From assembly GCA_000531095.1 (NCBI GenBank), contig HG799468.1:52060-116059 (forward strand): 64,000 nt of DNA, written 5' to 3'. The position numbers and the translations under genes are program-made. The notes beneath the pieces are model-generated. The model searched no databases. It was not told where the DNA came from and saw only the letters and a program-made list of their open reading frames with translations. The DNA is from Gemmata massiliana (GTDB lineage: Bacteria; Planctomycetota; Planctomycetia; Gemmatales; Gemmataceae). Positions within the stretch are counted from its first letter, which is position 1. Every line of letters starts with the position of its first letter. Below are positions 1-8,992 of this stretch, in pieces.

Positions 1-1
1 A

Positions 2-1783
2 GTCCAATCCGCCCTCGATGCCCTTTTGGGCGCTGGCGACGGCGCCGGGGCAGAAGTGCCGAAGGACGGCAAACCCGTCCCGATCAACTGGAAGCGCACC
101 CACACCATTTACGCCACCGCCAGCGACCTTCACGAACTGTTCGTCCAACTGACCCTGCTCATCAACGCCGCGACCGACAACGAAATGGCCCGCCCGAACG
201 AGACCATCAAGGAGCTCCAACTCAAAATGCGCGCCCACTTCAAGGAGTTGCTGGTCGGCGCGACCGACCGCGAACGGATCGAAATCGAGCGCGCGACCCG
301 AACGATGGCGGAGATCGATGCGATCGTCAAAGACATCCAAAGTCTGTCCCACGAGAATTCCAACAGCCGTTCGGCCGAGATGGTGCTCGGCCCCTCCCGC
401 GACGCCGCCAACGCCGGGAACGCGGCACTGGTGAAAGTGATCGAGAGCCTCGTGCAGCGCATGAGCACCGACAAGCAAGCCGCCGAGCAACTGTACCAGA
501 CCAGCAAGTGGTGGGTGGTCGGCGGCTCGGCGATCGGCATTTCACTCAGCCTGGTACTGGCCGTGTGGATCAGCCGGTCGATGACCCGGTCACTCGGTCA
601 GTGCGCCGAGCTTTTCAACGGGGTCGCCAAAGGGGATCTCACCTGCCGAATGAATCTCGACCAGAAAGACGAGATCGGCCAACTCGCCCGGGCGATGGAC
701 GAGGTGAGCGAGACGCTTCACAAGGTCGTCGGTCAGATCCGCGGCGTGTCGCAGGCGATATCGGCGTCCTCCGACGATCTGTCGCGCGTTTCACACGGGC
801 TGTTGACGCAGAGCGAGGAGATGAGCGTGCAAGCGGTCTCGGTGGCCAGCGGCACAGAACAAATGGCGACCAACATCACCACGATGGCCGCCACCGCCGA
901 AGAGATGAGCGTTAACATGTCGTCGATCTCGTCGGCGAGCGAAGAAATCAGCGTCAACGTCGGCACCATCGCGCAGGCCGCCGACGACACCGCGAGGAAC
1001 GTCGAAGCCGTGAACTCGGCCATTGATGGTATCACCCGGGCGTTTCAAACCATCGCGGGCGACGCCCGAGAGGGCGCCCACGTTACGGACCGGGCGCGCC
1101 AAATGGCCGCCCGCGCGACGGAGACGATGAACGCCCTCGACACTTCGGCCAGCGAGATCAACAAGGTGACCGAGGTGATCAAAATGATCGCCTTGCAAAC
1201 GAACCTGCTGGCCCTGAACGCCACGATCGAGGCGACTTCGGCCGGGGAAGCGGGTAAGGGCTTCGCTGTGGTGGCCGGCGAAATCAAGGAACTGGCGGGC
1301 CAGAGCGCCCGCGCGGCGGAAGAGATCGCCCGGAAAATCGAGGGCATTCAGGGGAGCACCCGCGACGCGGTCAAGGTGATCGACGGGGTGGCCCAGACCA
1401 TCGATACCATCAACTCCTCGGCCGGGCGCATTTCTGAGGCCGTGGCCAATCAGACGCAGGTCGCACAGAATATCTTTAACAACGTCGGGGAGGCCAGCCG
1501 CCGCGTGGCGAACATCGCGAAGTCGATCGCCGAAGTCTCCAAGGGGGCGACCGACATGTCGCGCAACACCAGCGAGGCTTCAAAGGGGGCCACCGACGTG
1601 TCGCGCAACAGTACCGAGGCGGCCCGGGCGGCCGAGCAGGTCGCGGCCAACATCCACGACGTCAGCCAGGCGACCAAAGAAAGTACGGCCGGCGCGTCCA
1701 AGGTCAACCAGTCCGCCAAGGACCTGCACAACATTGCCGCCGAACTCACCAAGGCCGTCGGTCAGTTCCGGTTGGAGAAGTGA
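2..1783 (+). CDS. Methyl-accepting chemotaxis protein (5' truncated by window edge)
   Basis: Inner-membrane chemoreceptor that signals to CheA/CheW. The reading frame is open to the first base of the window, so the true start lies upstream; the TTG at 26 is not a convincing start. The visible part has an N-terminal sensory segment, a transmembrane helix about 165-185 residues in (WWVVGGSAIGISLSL region), a HAMP linker (FNGVAKGDLTCRM...DEIGQLARAMDEV) and a long methyl-accepting coiled coil. The highly conserved signalling hairpin is present (ALQTNLLALNATIEA, then GKGFAVVAGEIKELA). Near the C-terminus an 11-residue unit (SKGATDMSRNT / SKGATDVSRNS) is tandemly repeated. cheB follows 1 bp after the stop, so this is the 5' part of a che operon. 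Confidence 0.95.
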   Translation, partial: VQSALDALLGAGDGAGAEVPKDGKPVPINWKRTHTIYATASDLHELFVQLTLLINAATDNEMARPNETIKELQLKMRAHFKELLVGATDRERIEIERATRTMAEIDAIVKDIQSLSHENSNSRSAEMVLGPSRDAANAGNAALVKVIESLVQRMSTDKQAAEQLYQTSKWWVVGGSAIGISLSLVLAVWISRSMTRSLGQCAELFNGVAKGDLTCRMNLDQKDEIGQLARAMDEVSETLHKVVGQIRGVSQAISASSDDLSRVSHGLLTQSEEMSVQAVSVASGTEQMATNITTMAATAEEMSVNMSSISSASEEISVNVGTIAQAADDTARNVEAVNSAIDGITRAFQTIAGDAREGAHVTDRARQMAARATETMNALDTSASEINKVTEVIKMIALQTNLLALNATIEATSAGEAGKGFAVVAGEIKELAGQSARAAEEIARKIEGIQGSTRDAVKVIDGVAQTIDTINSSAGRISEAVANQTQVAQNIFNNVGEASRRVANIAKSIAEVSKGATDMSRNTSEASKGATDVSRNSTEAARAAEQVAANIHDVSQATKESTAGASKVNQSAKDLHNIAAELTKAVGQFRLEK

Positions 1784-1784
1784 G

Positions 1785-2855
1785 ATGAACCTCCCGGTCC
1801 GGGTGCTGATCGTCGATGACTCGCGCATCTACCGCGCGGCCATCGAAGAAGCACTGGCCGGGCAGGACGGTATCGTCGTCTGTGGGTCGGTTTGGAGCGG
1901 CCCCAAAGCGCTGGATCACATTCGCGCCCAGCCACCGGACCTAGTCACCCTCGACGTCGAAATGCCGGGCATGAACGGTCTGGACGCGCTGCAAGCGATC
2001 CAGGCGTTCAACGCCACCCGGCCGGGCCAACCGGAAGTCGGCGTCGTTATGGTCAGCGCCTACACCAGCCGGGGCGCCGAAGCGACCCTTCAAGCGCTGC
2101 AAGCCGGGGCGTTCGATTTCATCGAGAAGCCCAAGGAAGCGAGCCACGCACAGAACGTGCTGTCGCTCCGACAGCAGTTGACGGACAAGATTCGCGCGTT
2201 TCAGCAGCGTTACCGCCGGAACGGACCGCAACCGGTCGCAGCGCCCCCTCGACCCGCGGCGTCTCCGCGGCGCGCGGTGCGGGCCGTCGTTGCTGCGGTC
2301 TCGACGGGGGGGCCACGGGCCTTGTCGCAGTTGGTCGCCGAGTTGAGTCCGCAACTCGATCAGCCGGTGTTCATCGTGCAGCACATCCCACCGGAATTTA
2401 CGAAGCCGCTGGCCGAGAGCCTGGCCCGGCAGTCGGGCCGGCGCGTCGTTGAAGCCGCTCAAGGCGACTTGGTGCAGCCGCGCACGATCTACATTGCACC
2501 AGGCGGCCAGCACATGCTGCTGCGAACGGTTCGCGAGGGCGTGCACATCGTACTCAACCGGCAACCGCCGGAGAACGGGTTCCGCCCCTCCGCCAACGTG
2601 CTGTTCCGCTCGGCGCCTCTCGCTTACGGCGGCGACGTCGTCGCGGTCGTGCTCACGGGCATGGGCAGCGACGGGAGCGAGGGGATCGAGCCGATCAAGC
2701 GGGCGGGCGGTCTGATTCTCGCTCAGGACGAGGGGTCCAGCGTCGTCTGGGGCATGCCGGGCAGCGCCGTGGCAACCGGGCACGTGGACGAGGTACTGCC
2801 ACTGCATCAGATCGCGACGCGCATCAATTCTCTTTGCCAAAAGCGGTCGTTCTGA
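1785..2855 (+). CDS. cheB: CheB protein-glutamate methylesterase/glutaminase
   Basis: Demethylates and deamidates chemoreceptors during adaptation. About 356 aa: an N-terminal receiver (VLIVDDSR; phospho-Asp in LVTLDVEMPGMNG; Lys in FIEKPKE), a Pro/Ala-rich linker (PVAAPPRPAASPRRA), then the methylesterase domain with the catalytic Ser motif (AVSTGGPRAL), the His motif (IVQHIPPEF) and the Asp motif (GMGSDGSEG). I chose ATG 1785, one base after the MCP stop (TGAgATG), because it places the start right before the receiver's first strand; an in-frame ATG at 1734 would overlap the MCP by 50 bp. cheR follows 1 bp after the stop. Confidence 0.96.
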   Translation: MNLPVRVLIVDDSRIYRAAIEEALAGQDGIVVCGSVWSGPKALDHIRAQPPDLVTLDVEMPGMNGLDALQAIQAFNATRPGQPEVGVVMVSAYTSRGAEATLQALQAGAFDFIEKPKEASHAQNVLSLRQQLTDKIRAFQQRYRRNGPQPVAAPPRPAASPRRAVRAVVAAVSTGGPRALSQLVAELSPQLDQPVFIVQHIPPEFTKPLAESLARQSGRRVVEAAQGDLVQPRTIYIAPGGQHMLLRTVREGVHIVLNRQPPENGFRPSANVLFRSAPLAYGGDVVAVVLTGMGSDGSEGIEPIKRAGGLILAQDEGSSVVWGMPGSAVATGHVDEVLPLHQIATRINSLCQKRSF

Positions 2856-2856
2856 C

Positions 2857-3719
2857 ATGTTGCCCTTGCCGCAGGTCACGTTTGATCGGCTCGCCCAACT
2901 CATTCACGGGTTGTGCGGTCTGGTGCTTACCAACGACAAAACGTACCTGATCCATCACCGCTTGGAACCCATCGTCACCCAGTCCGGCCTGCGCGACTAC
3001 GACGAACTGTGCGACCGGCTCCGCTCCCCGACCCTGTCGCCCCTTCACGAACAGGTCATCGAAGCGATCACGACGCACGAAACCTCCTTCTTTCGCGACA
3101 GTCAATCATTTGAGGCGCTGCGGCAAGTCCTTTTGCCCGAACTGATCGAGGCGGCGGGGCAGCGGAAACGGGCGCTGGGGGTCCGCCCGCACGGTCGGAT
3201 CTGGTGCGCGGGCGCCTCGACCGGTGAGGAGGCCTACAGTGTGGCCATGTTGCTCGACGAACTGGTCCAGAGCCGACCGCGCCGCGACCTCGACCTCGGT
3301 GACTTCGGCTTCCTGGCCACCGACATTTCCCCCGGCGTTTTGGACGTGGCCCGCGCCGGCGTCTACAACGCGCGCGACGTCGCCCGGGTCCGCCCCCGTA
3401 CCTGCGCCGCTACTTCAAGCAGCAACTCGACAACTGGCAAGTCGTTGATCCGCTGCGCCGCCTCATCGACTTTCGCCGCGCTAACCTGCTGGACGGCGCG
3501 GCGAGCGCGGGTCCGTTCGACCTCATCCTGTGCCGCAACGTACTGATCTACTTCGATGAACCGACCCGGCGCCGCGTCTGCCGTCGGTTTCACGCGGTGC
3601 TGCGCCCGGGTGGGGCGCTGGTGCTCGGGGCGGCGGAGAACCTTTACGGTGCTTCCGAGGGCTTCACTTCGGAACAGCACGGGGCCGCGTTCTTCTACCG
3701 CAAGGGCGCGTCGGAGTGA
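2857..3719 (+). CDS. cheR: CheR chemoreceptor methyltransferase, broken by a 1-base frameshift
   Basis: SAM-dependent methyltransferase that methylates MCP glutamates. The first frame gives the CheR N-terminal domain (THETSFFRD) and SAM-binding motif (WCAGASTGEEAYSVAM) up to about 3388. The protein then continues in the next frame (PYLRRYFKQQLDNW..., LILCRNVLIYFDE, LRPGGALVLGAAENLY) to the TGA at 3717-3719. One extra G in the GGG at 3386-3388 gives ARGPPPYLRRYF, matching the usual CheR 'RGLP..L.RYF' motif and restoring a full-length protein. Read as annotated, the first frame stops at 3546 with a nonsense tail. All core motifs are intact on both sides, so a homopolymer sequencing error is more likely than decay. 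Confidence 0.88.
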
Positions 3720-3998
3720 TCGCGTTTTGCAATCAGAACCAGTTGGGTGAACCGGTGCGAAGTTCTCCGGCGCGTTCTCGCCGAACCGCCCCAGCAGGTT
3801 CCGCCGGGTGGAATTGCCCAACTGTCCCATATGCCTCAAAACCACCGTGCTTTCGAGTTATCACCTGCGATTTTTCGGGCTTTTTCGCACATGTGGGACA
3901 GTCTCGTACTCCGCGCCCTCATGCCCTCTGCGGTGAAACGTTTTCTGCAACGAGGCCTCTGGTTGGTAAGCTCTGTACCCGGCACGGAGTACATCCGG

Positions 3999-4251
3999 AC
4001 CGAAGCCGAATGGATCGCGTGTGGGGGTCCGGAGCCGGTGCTCCGGACCCTCGGGGAGGGAGAGCCACCGGTCCCGGCTGTTCCTGTGCGCGTGCTGCCG
4101 GTGCGCCGAGGCGGCGCTCACGAGCTTCTGGAACCGGGCCGAACTGAACACGGCCGAGCGGCTCGCGGACGGACTCGTTTCGGACCCGGAGCACCGGGAG
4201 GCCGTGCACCACGTCGGTGGACCGCGCTCGGGTGGACCGGGGCGGAACTAG
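3999..4251 (+). pseudogene. Relic of the Gemmata 'MTEAEWL' paralogue family
   Basis: Two frames together resemble the N-terminus of an abundant Gemmata family of unknown function that usually begins 'MTEAEWLACTDPxPML..L.GKASDRKLRLFACACCRR...'. Here TEAEWIACGGPEPVLRTLGEG reads in one frame from 3999, and from about 4057 the next frame gives SRLFLCACCRCAEAAL...ELNTAERLADGLVSDPEHREAV, ending at TAG 4249-4251. The start codon is lost (ATC CGG where ATG is expected) and at least one frameshift separates the halves. The family resemblance is from memory. The rest of the usual protein is absent. Confidence 0.6.
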
Positions 4252-4393
4252 GGCTTTACGGCCAGGGCTTCCAAGGTGATGCCGGTTGTCGTTGTGGTAT
4301 GACCGAGTCGGTTGTTACGTCGCGGGCCGGCAAGGGCGTTGGGATGCGTCCTCCGAGCTTCGATCCGTTCGTGAAGGCGGCCCGTTCTGCGTG

Positions 4394-4672
4394 ATGGTGC
4401 GCGCGACATTGGAGAGCCGGTTCGCGCCCCAGCGGCTCGACGAGTTGTTCCGACGAACCGCACGGCGCCAGCACACTCACGAGTTCCTGTTCGCGCAACG
4501 GGTCCAACTGATGACCGCGGCGGTACTGCGGCAACAGCCGTCCGTTCATGCCGCCTACAAGAACCCGGTGGCCCAGATCACCGTGTACGACCAAGCCGTG
4601 TACGACAAGCGGAACCACCTCGAGTTGGGCGCGTCCGAAGCCCTCGTTCGCGACTCCGCGCCGCACGTGCGG
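4394..4672 (+). pseudogene. N-terminal stub of an IS4-type transposase
   Basis: The reading frame from ATG 4394 gives RLDELFRRTARRQHTHEFLF, then QLMTAAVLRQQPSVHAAYK, then VYDKRNHLELGASEALVRDSA. This pattern ('ldaLFe..a.rQYtreLlFs..v.lM..vv...rPSvhaAY......vs..avYDKLn.lEp.vsaaLVR') is the N-terminus of IS4-family transposases common in planctomycetes. The similarity fades after about 4672, the DDE catalytic region is missing and no terminal repeats were found. It is a dead fragment in a region of other relics. The family assignment rests on recalled motifs, not a search. Confidence 0.55.
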
Positions 4673-4972
4673 CGCGGGGTTCCGGAGCGCGGTGGTCGAT
4701 ATAACTGCCACAACCGGGCTCGAGTCGCCCGGGCCGGCGTTTCGTCGGTGAGCCGCGCGCCAGTGGGTGACGACGATCGTGGGCGCTCCGGGTCGCGACG
4801 GGCGCCCGGCCGGAACACATCTACCCGGAGAAGACGAGGCCACTGGTTGCGGCCGAGGAAGTGTTAATCGCTCACATCTGCTCGGTCGAGGTCGAAGCGG
4901 TTGCCTAGCTCGATGCCGCAGCGGCCCGCGCGGACGAACCGAACGCGGCATCGACCGCGTAGCACGTTCCGA

Positions 4973-5443
4973 TTACTCGCCGGGTGCAAGTATCGAGGCG
5001 ACAGGTTCCTGGCCCGTGGGCGCGGAAGCAGGGCCAGTTAACTTCAGACCTGTGGTACCCGTGCGCGGAGAATGGGCGGCCGCAAGAGCCGGCTTCAAGC
5101 CCTTGAGAATGCTCGGTTTGTTCAGGACCTCGGCGCACCCGAAATCGAGCAGCGCGGCCGTACTGTAACGGCCCCCGTCGCCGTTCACGAAGACGCACGG
5201 CAGGTCCGGGTCGCGCTCGCGCAGCGCGGCGAGCGTCTCGGGGCCGTCCATCTCCCTCATCTGGACGCTCAGCACCGCGAGCCCGACTTGCCCGCACAGC
5301 GCGCGGTGCCGCTCCACCGCGCGGGAACCGCTCTCTGCGGTGACCGGCACGCACCCGTGGTGCGCCACCATTGCCGCTAGCACCGCGAGAACCTCGGGCT
5401 CGTCGTCCACGATCAGAACTGTCGCGCCCAGGTGATCCGGCAC
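4973..5443 (-). CDS. Receiver-domain protein lacking the phospho-acceptor Asp
   Basis: A 156-aa single-domain protein with a CheY/receiver fold. The acidic pair is present (LIVDDEPEV, residues 10-18) and so is the conserved Lys (VLNKP), but the phosphorylation site, normally D in 'vlDvqMP.mdG', is Ser59 (LAVLSVQMREMDG). The protein therefore probably cannot be phosphorylated in the normal way and may be a pseudo-receiver. It ends in a Pro/Gly-rich tail with no output domain. The start is GTG at 5443, preceded by GGGGGA. It sits alone among relics, away from any histidine kinase in this window, so its partner is unknown. Confidence 0.75.
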   Translation of the reverse strand: MPDHLGATVLIVDDEPEVLAVLAAMVAHHGCVPVTAESGSRAVERHRALCGQVGLAVLSVQMREMDGPETLAALRERDPDLPCVFVNGDGGRYSTAALLDFGCAEVLNKPSILKGLKPALAAAHSPRTGTTGLKLTGPASAPTGQEPVASILAPGE

Positions 5444-6817
5444 GGCCGATCCCCCGACAGGGCGAATGTACTGGAAGTGTATTTCGTGTCAGATTACAAG
5501 ACTATTTATCGGCAGTGCAAATGAATTATTCCGAAAAGTGACGGGCCGGGTGAATGACTTTCCGGCCCGTTGCCTTCCCGTGGTGTCTACTATGGAGCGC
5601 GAAACCCTTTGGAGGAAATCCGAACAGAAAACAAGCACAAAAACCGAAGGGTCAGGGTAGACGGTCGCCCGTTCGAGTTTCGTATTTGTTTGTGTTTCGG
5701 ATTTTCCCCATTAAAGGGTGTGCTCGGACGTCGCTACATCGTCCTGCCGCAGAGCAATGAGGGGTCGCACGTGCGCGGGTGCTAGGGTGTGGACCTCACA
5801 CTAAGGAAGAAGCGGCACGATTGATTTGCGGGTGACGAGCACGGAAATTATTATTGGAACCCAATTAATTGCATTTAGATCATAATATCGCCACTGTGAA
5901 CTTCGACGAGGCGCTGGCGGCGGAAGCCGCACGGGAACGTCCCGCGCCTTGAGTGACGGACTGGACGGCGCGTTCCGCGGCGTAATCATCGTGAGTTTCA
6001 GCGGCTCGCCTCGCGGCAAGTAAAAACCGGCGCGACCTTAGCGGCCGGTCCCGCGCGGCTCCTTCGAGCGCCCCGGCGGCTGAGGTGTCCGGAACTCTTC
6101 CGACTATTGGTGCGGGAGTCGCGTGCGCCCTTATACGATACCGAAGTGACGGATGACTGCGAATACGAACAGGCTCACGGAGAGTGCCGCGTATAGCACT
6201 ACCCACCCGTCGGTGTGGTCGTCGTTACTCGTGTGAAGCATGTGGCGAGCCTTGTTGTCCCGTCCCGATGCGAGGTGGTGGGATGGGATGCGAACTGTGC
6301 TCGAAACGCGCGATCCGGTCAAGGCCAATTGCGGCCCGCGACGGGACCGGGGGGTGCGCCACTGATTTCCTGAGTTAGGTATCCGTCAGATTACTTTCGA
6401 GGCCAACTCGGGTTCTGTACCCACTTTCCCACGAGTTCGAGCACGGGTGCCACATCGGGCGCGTTCCATTTGACCGCTGACGAACGGGTGTGCGTGGAAT
6501 TTTGCTTGGCTCGTTGTTGGGAATTCATTGCACTCTCCGATACTGTTCTGAAGGACAACGTTCGCGCGCTGCGAATCCGCCACCGTTGAGACGGCTCGTC
6601 TTCACGCGCACCAACTGCTCAACGACGCCATTGCTCGGCGGGTGACGCGCGCCGAAAAAACGTCCGCTGGGTCCGAGGGTCCGCACGCCCGAGTGGGCCG
6701 GCCGAAAACGGCCCGACCCCAGCACGCGCGTGATGTTTGCGGACATTGAGGCGATTGAGACGTTCCGAGCCAATTGGCGTGCGTGGACCGACCGGTTGGG
6801 GATTGGTTCAAGCGGAA
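5444..6817. other. Gene-poor region
   Basis: About 1.4 kb with no convincing protein-coding gene apart from one possible 36-codon frame at 6131-6241. Parts of 5460-5900 are noticeably more AT-rich than the flanking sequence. Short open frames here show no family motifs and no consistent third-position GC. It lies between decayed genes and looks like degraded sequence. Confidence 0.5.
6131..6241 (-). CDS. Possible small single-pass membrane protein (36 aa)
   Basis: A 36-codon frame starting at ATG 6241: a short polar N-terminus (MLHTSNDDHTDG) followed by a strongly hydrophobic helix (WVVLYAALSVSLFVFAVI) and a basic end (RHFGIV). An AAGG lies about 9 nt upstream of the ATG. The organisation is that of a small single-span membrane protein, but there is no recognisable family and the setting is a degraded region. 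It could be a chance frame. Confidence 0.3.
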   Translation of the reverse strand: MLHTSNDDHTDGWVVLYAALSVSLFVFAVIRHFGIV

Positions 6818-6922
6818 CTGACCGTGTTGGGAGATGGTGCGGAGTGGATCTGGAACGCACCCGCGGCTCAATTCCCGGGTTGTCGGCAAGTCCTCAATGG
6901 GTTTCATGCGTTGGAACATTTG
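6818..6922 (+). pseudogene. ISKra4-like transposase fragment
   Basis: This reading frame gives LTVLGDGAEWIWNAPAAQFPG followed by CRQVLNGFHALEHLG. It closely follows the 'vvLGDGAeWIWnlaaehFPga.qvlD.fHAlEHL' block of ISKra4-family transposases, including the DGAEWIW motif around the first catalytic Asp. The Asp expected before 'fHA' is Asn here (LNGFHA). No longer frame or terminal repeats are visible. It abuts the broken end of the DinG relic on the other strand, so the IS may have truncated that gene. Confidence 0.6.
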
Positions 6923-6954
6923 GGGACCGCCGCCTGCCGCGTAGCGTCGAACTG

Positions 6955-7756
6955 CGCCACCGCGTCGCGAGGATACCCTTCTGCGTGCGCGCGGCGAGCA
7001 GTTGCCCGAGCAGGTATTCGACCCCGCCCTGCGACACCCCGATCCCGAGGTGGTCCGCGGCCACGTCTTCGAGCGTGTGCGCCTCGTCGAAGATAACCGC
7101 GTCGTACTCCGGGAGCACGCCGCCACCGATCGCCGGAGGGCCAGGTCCGCAAAGAACAGCGCGTGGTTCACGACCAGGATGTTCGCGCCGAACACGCGCT
7201 TCCGCGCCTGGAAGTAGAAGCAGTCCGCCTGGTGCGGGCACTTCCGCCCGAGACAGTTGCTGCTGTCGCTCTGCACGAGATCCCAGACCGGTTGGACTTA
7301 CTACCACCGATGGTCTGGCGCGACCACCGACCGATCTGCACGAGCTGATCGATCGCGCCCGGGGTGTCGAGCAGCGTACTGGCCTTGGATTGCGACACGC
7401 GGAGCCGGCGCAAACTGAGGTAGTTCCCGCGCCCTTCACCAGCACCGGCCGATAATCCCGGGCAGCACCGATTGGAGAAACGGAATGTCTTTGCGAATGA
7501 GCTGTTCTTGCAGGCTGATGGTGTGTGTCGAGATGACGACCTTGTAGTCCTTCCGCGCGCTCACGGCCCGGATCGCGGGAACGAGGTACGCGAAGGACTT
7601 ACCCACGCCGGTGCCCGCTTCCACGAGCAATTGACGCTTCTTGTCGAGCGCATCGGCCACCGCGTCGGCCATATCGAGTTGCTGGGGGCGCGACTCGAAC
7701 CCGGCAAACGTCTTCGCGATCAGCCCGTCCGGGCCGAGAACCTTACGTGCATCCAT
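6955..7756 (-). pseudogene. Decayed DinG-type ATP-dependent helicase (N-terminal part)
   Basis: Read on the minus strand across several frames, this reconstructs the N-terminal half of a DinG/XPD-like 5'-3' helicase. It shows Walker A (VEAGTGVGKSFAYLVPAIRA) and motif Ia (VVISTHTISLQEQLIRKDIP), then after a frame change RRLRVSQSKASTLLDTPGAIDQL. The Fe-S cluster cysteines follow (CLGRKCPHQADCFYFQARK) with VFGANILVVNHALFFADLALR, and in another frame Walker B (YDAVIFDEAHTLEDVAADHLG). At least three frame changes and the loss of the whole C-terminal helicase half show real decay rather than one sequencing slip. The break lies next to an IS fragment near 6920. Confidence 0.82.
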
Positions 7757-7825
7757 GCGGTGATTGTCGCTACAACGGGAAAACGTGTAGAGGCCGGTTA
7801 TTCAGTCGTTCGACATGGGGGCGCC

Positions 7826-8299
7826 TCACTCACCCACTTTGAATTCCTCATAAACGTACAGTGTGCCCGACCAGTCCGCGAACACGGACTCGATCAGCGC
7901 TCGCACTTTCTTCCACGACAGCCCACCGTAACCGGCTGCGATCCGGGGCATCGCCAGGGTCCAAATGCCGGCTTGGTCGGCGGCCGTGCGGAGCGCGCTG
8001 AGGGCTGTTTCCACAACGGGGTAAGTCGCGCCGCGCCCGGGGCGCGGTTGCGTGCCCATGTTGAACACCGCCGGTTTGCCAGGTTCTCGCCACAAGAATA
8101 CGTCCCCGAGCGCAAACTCAGCAGGCTTGGCTTTACACCGCCGACGGAACTCCTCGAACATCTCTGGATAGCGTTCCTTGAACCCGACCGCGATCCCGGC
8201 ACCCATCGATCCGGCACAGTTGCAGCCGTGTGCCAGAGCCTCCGCGTTCACGCGGTTCACGAACAGGTCGCCGGTCACGAATTCGATTGGCACGGCCAC
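7826..8299 (-). CDS. Macro-domain protein (ADP-ribose binding/hydrolase-like)
   Basis: A compact single macro domain of about 157 aa. It has the start strand (IEFVTGDLF), the adenine/ribose-binding segment (EALAHGCNCAGSMGAGIAVGFKERYPEMF), the middle strand (GDVFLWREPGKPAVFNMGTQ) and the phosphate loop (TLAMPRIAAGYGGLSWKKVRALI). Its closest look-alikes are Poa1/ALC1-like 'phosphatase' macro proteins that process ADP-ribose-1''-phosphate or ADP-ribosylated targets. The longer frame back to 8350 adds an unlikely N-terminus, so I prefer GTG 8299 (or GTG 8293), just before VPIEF. It is divergent from the membrane-protein gene at 8372. An ADP-ribosylglycohydrolase is also encoded in this window (36712-37680). 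Confidence 0.85.
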   Translation of the reverse strand: MAVPIEFVTGDLFVNRVNAEALAHGCNCAGSMGAGIAVGFKERYPEMFEEFRRRCKAKPAEFALGDVFLWREPGKPAVFNMGTQPRPGRGATYPVVETALSALRTAADQAGIWTLAMPRIAAGYGGLSWKKVRALIESVFADWSGTLYVYEEFKVGE

Positions 8300-8371
8300 G
8301 CCCTCTGTGTGAAATTTGTGAATGATCGCGGCACGACCGGCGGGACACAAAGTCAGCAGCGGAAATCACGA

Positions 8372-8992
8372 ATGCGGCCCCTCGAAACGTACCAAATTGT
8401 CTTGCCCGTAGTGATGTGCCTCGTCGTGGCGGCACTCGCGACGCGGGGCGTGCGCTACCAGTTCGCGCTACTCGGATTCGGCGCGATTGTGGGGTACGCG
8501 GTCCTGCAAGATCAGGTTTCCGCGCGACTGTGTCCGGAATACTTCACGGTGTTCCACAACCCCATTCCGGGTGTAACCGACCCGACGCTACTCGGCGTCT
8601 GTTGGGGGTTCCTGGGCGGTTGGTGGGGCGGCATATTGCTCGGGTACATCGCCGGTGTGGTCGCGACCATTGGCCCGCGCCCGCAACTCCACCCGCGCGA
8701 ACTCGTGCGCCCGCTGGCCGTCCTTGTTGCTGCGGTCACCGGCGCAACCGCCCTCACGGGTGCGAGCGTCTGGCGGCACGCGGACATGCTCGGCATAATG
8801 CTCGGCCCGAGCACGGCGGAACTGGTCCCGGTGAAACGACACAAGGCGCTACTGGTGGTCGCGTGTTACCACTTCGTCGCCTATGGCAGTACCACAATCG
8901 GCGGCGTGGCGGTGTGCGTCTGGATCGGGACCGAGCACCGGAAACGCGGGCACCAAGGAACAGGTTCATGTCTACCGAAACCGTCGCGCTGA
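8372..8992 (+). CDS. Conserved multi-pass membrane protein, function unknown
   Basis: 206 aa with about four hydrophobic helices (IVLPVVMCLVVAALA; FALLGFGAIVGYAVL; LLGVCWGFLGGWWGGILLGYIAGVVATI; and a C-terminal LLVVACYHFVAYG). The segment QDQVSARLCPEYFTVFHNPIPG followed by DPTLLGVCWGFLGGWWGG is a pattern I recall from a family of uncharacterised bacterial membrane proteins. The start is ATG 8372; the long open frame upstream of it runs antisense to the macro gene and is not coding. The 3' end overlaps the next gene by 25 bp, suggesting co-transcription. Confidence 0.8.
   Translation: MRPLETYQIVLPVVMCLVVAALATRGVRYQFALLGFGAIVGYAVLQDQVSARLCPEYFTVFHNPIPGVTDPTLLGVCWGFLGGWWGGILLGYIAGVVATIGPRPQLHPRELVRPLAVLVAAVTGATALTGASVWRHADMLGIMLGPSTAELVPVKRHKALLVVACYHFVAYGSTTIGGVAVCVWIGTEHRKRGHQGTGSCLPKPSR

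Noticed and set aside
3747-4394. 215-codon plus-strand frame
   Set aside because: Only a short middle part matches a known family and the match then moves to another frame; the rest is without motifs, so it is annotated as a relic instead.
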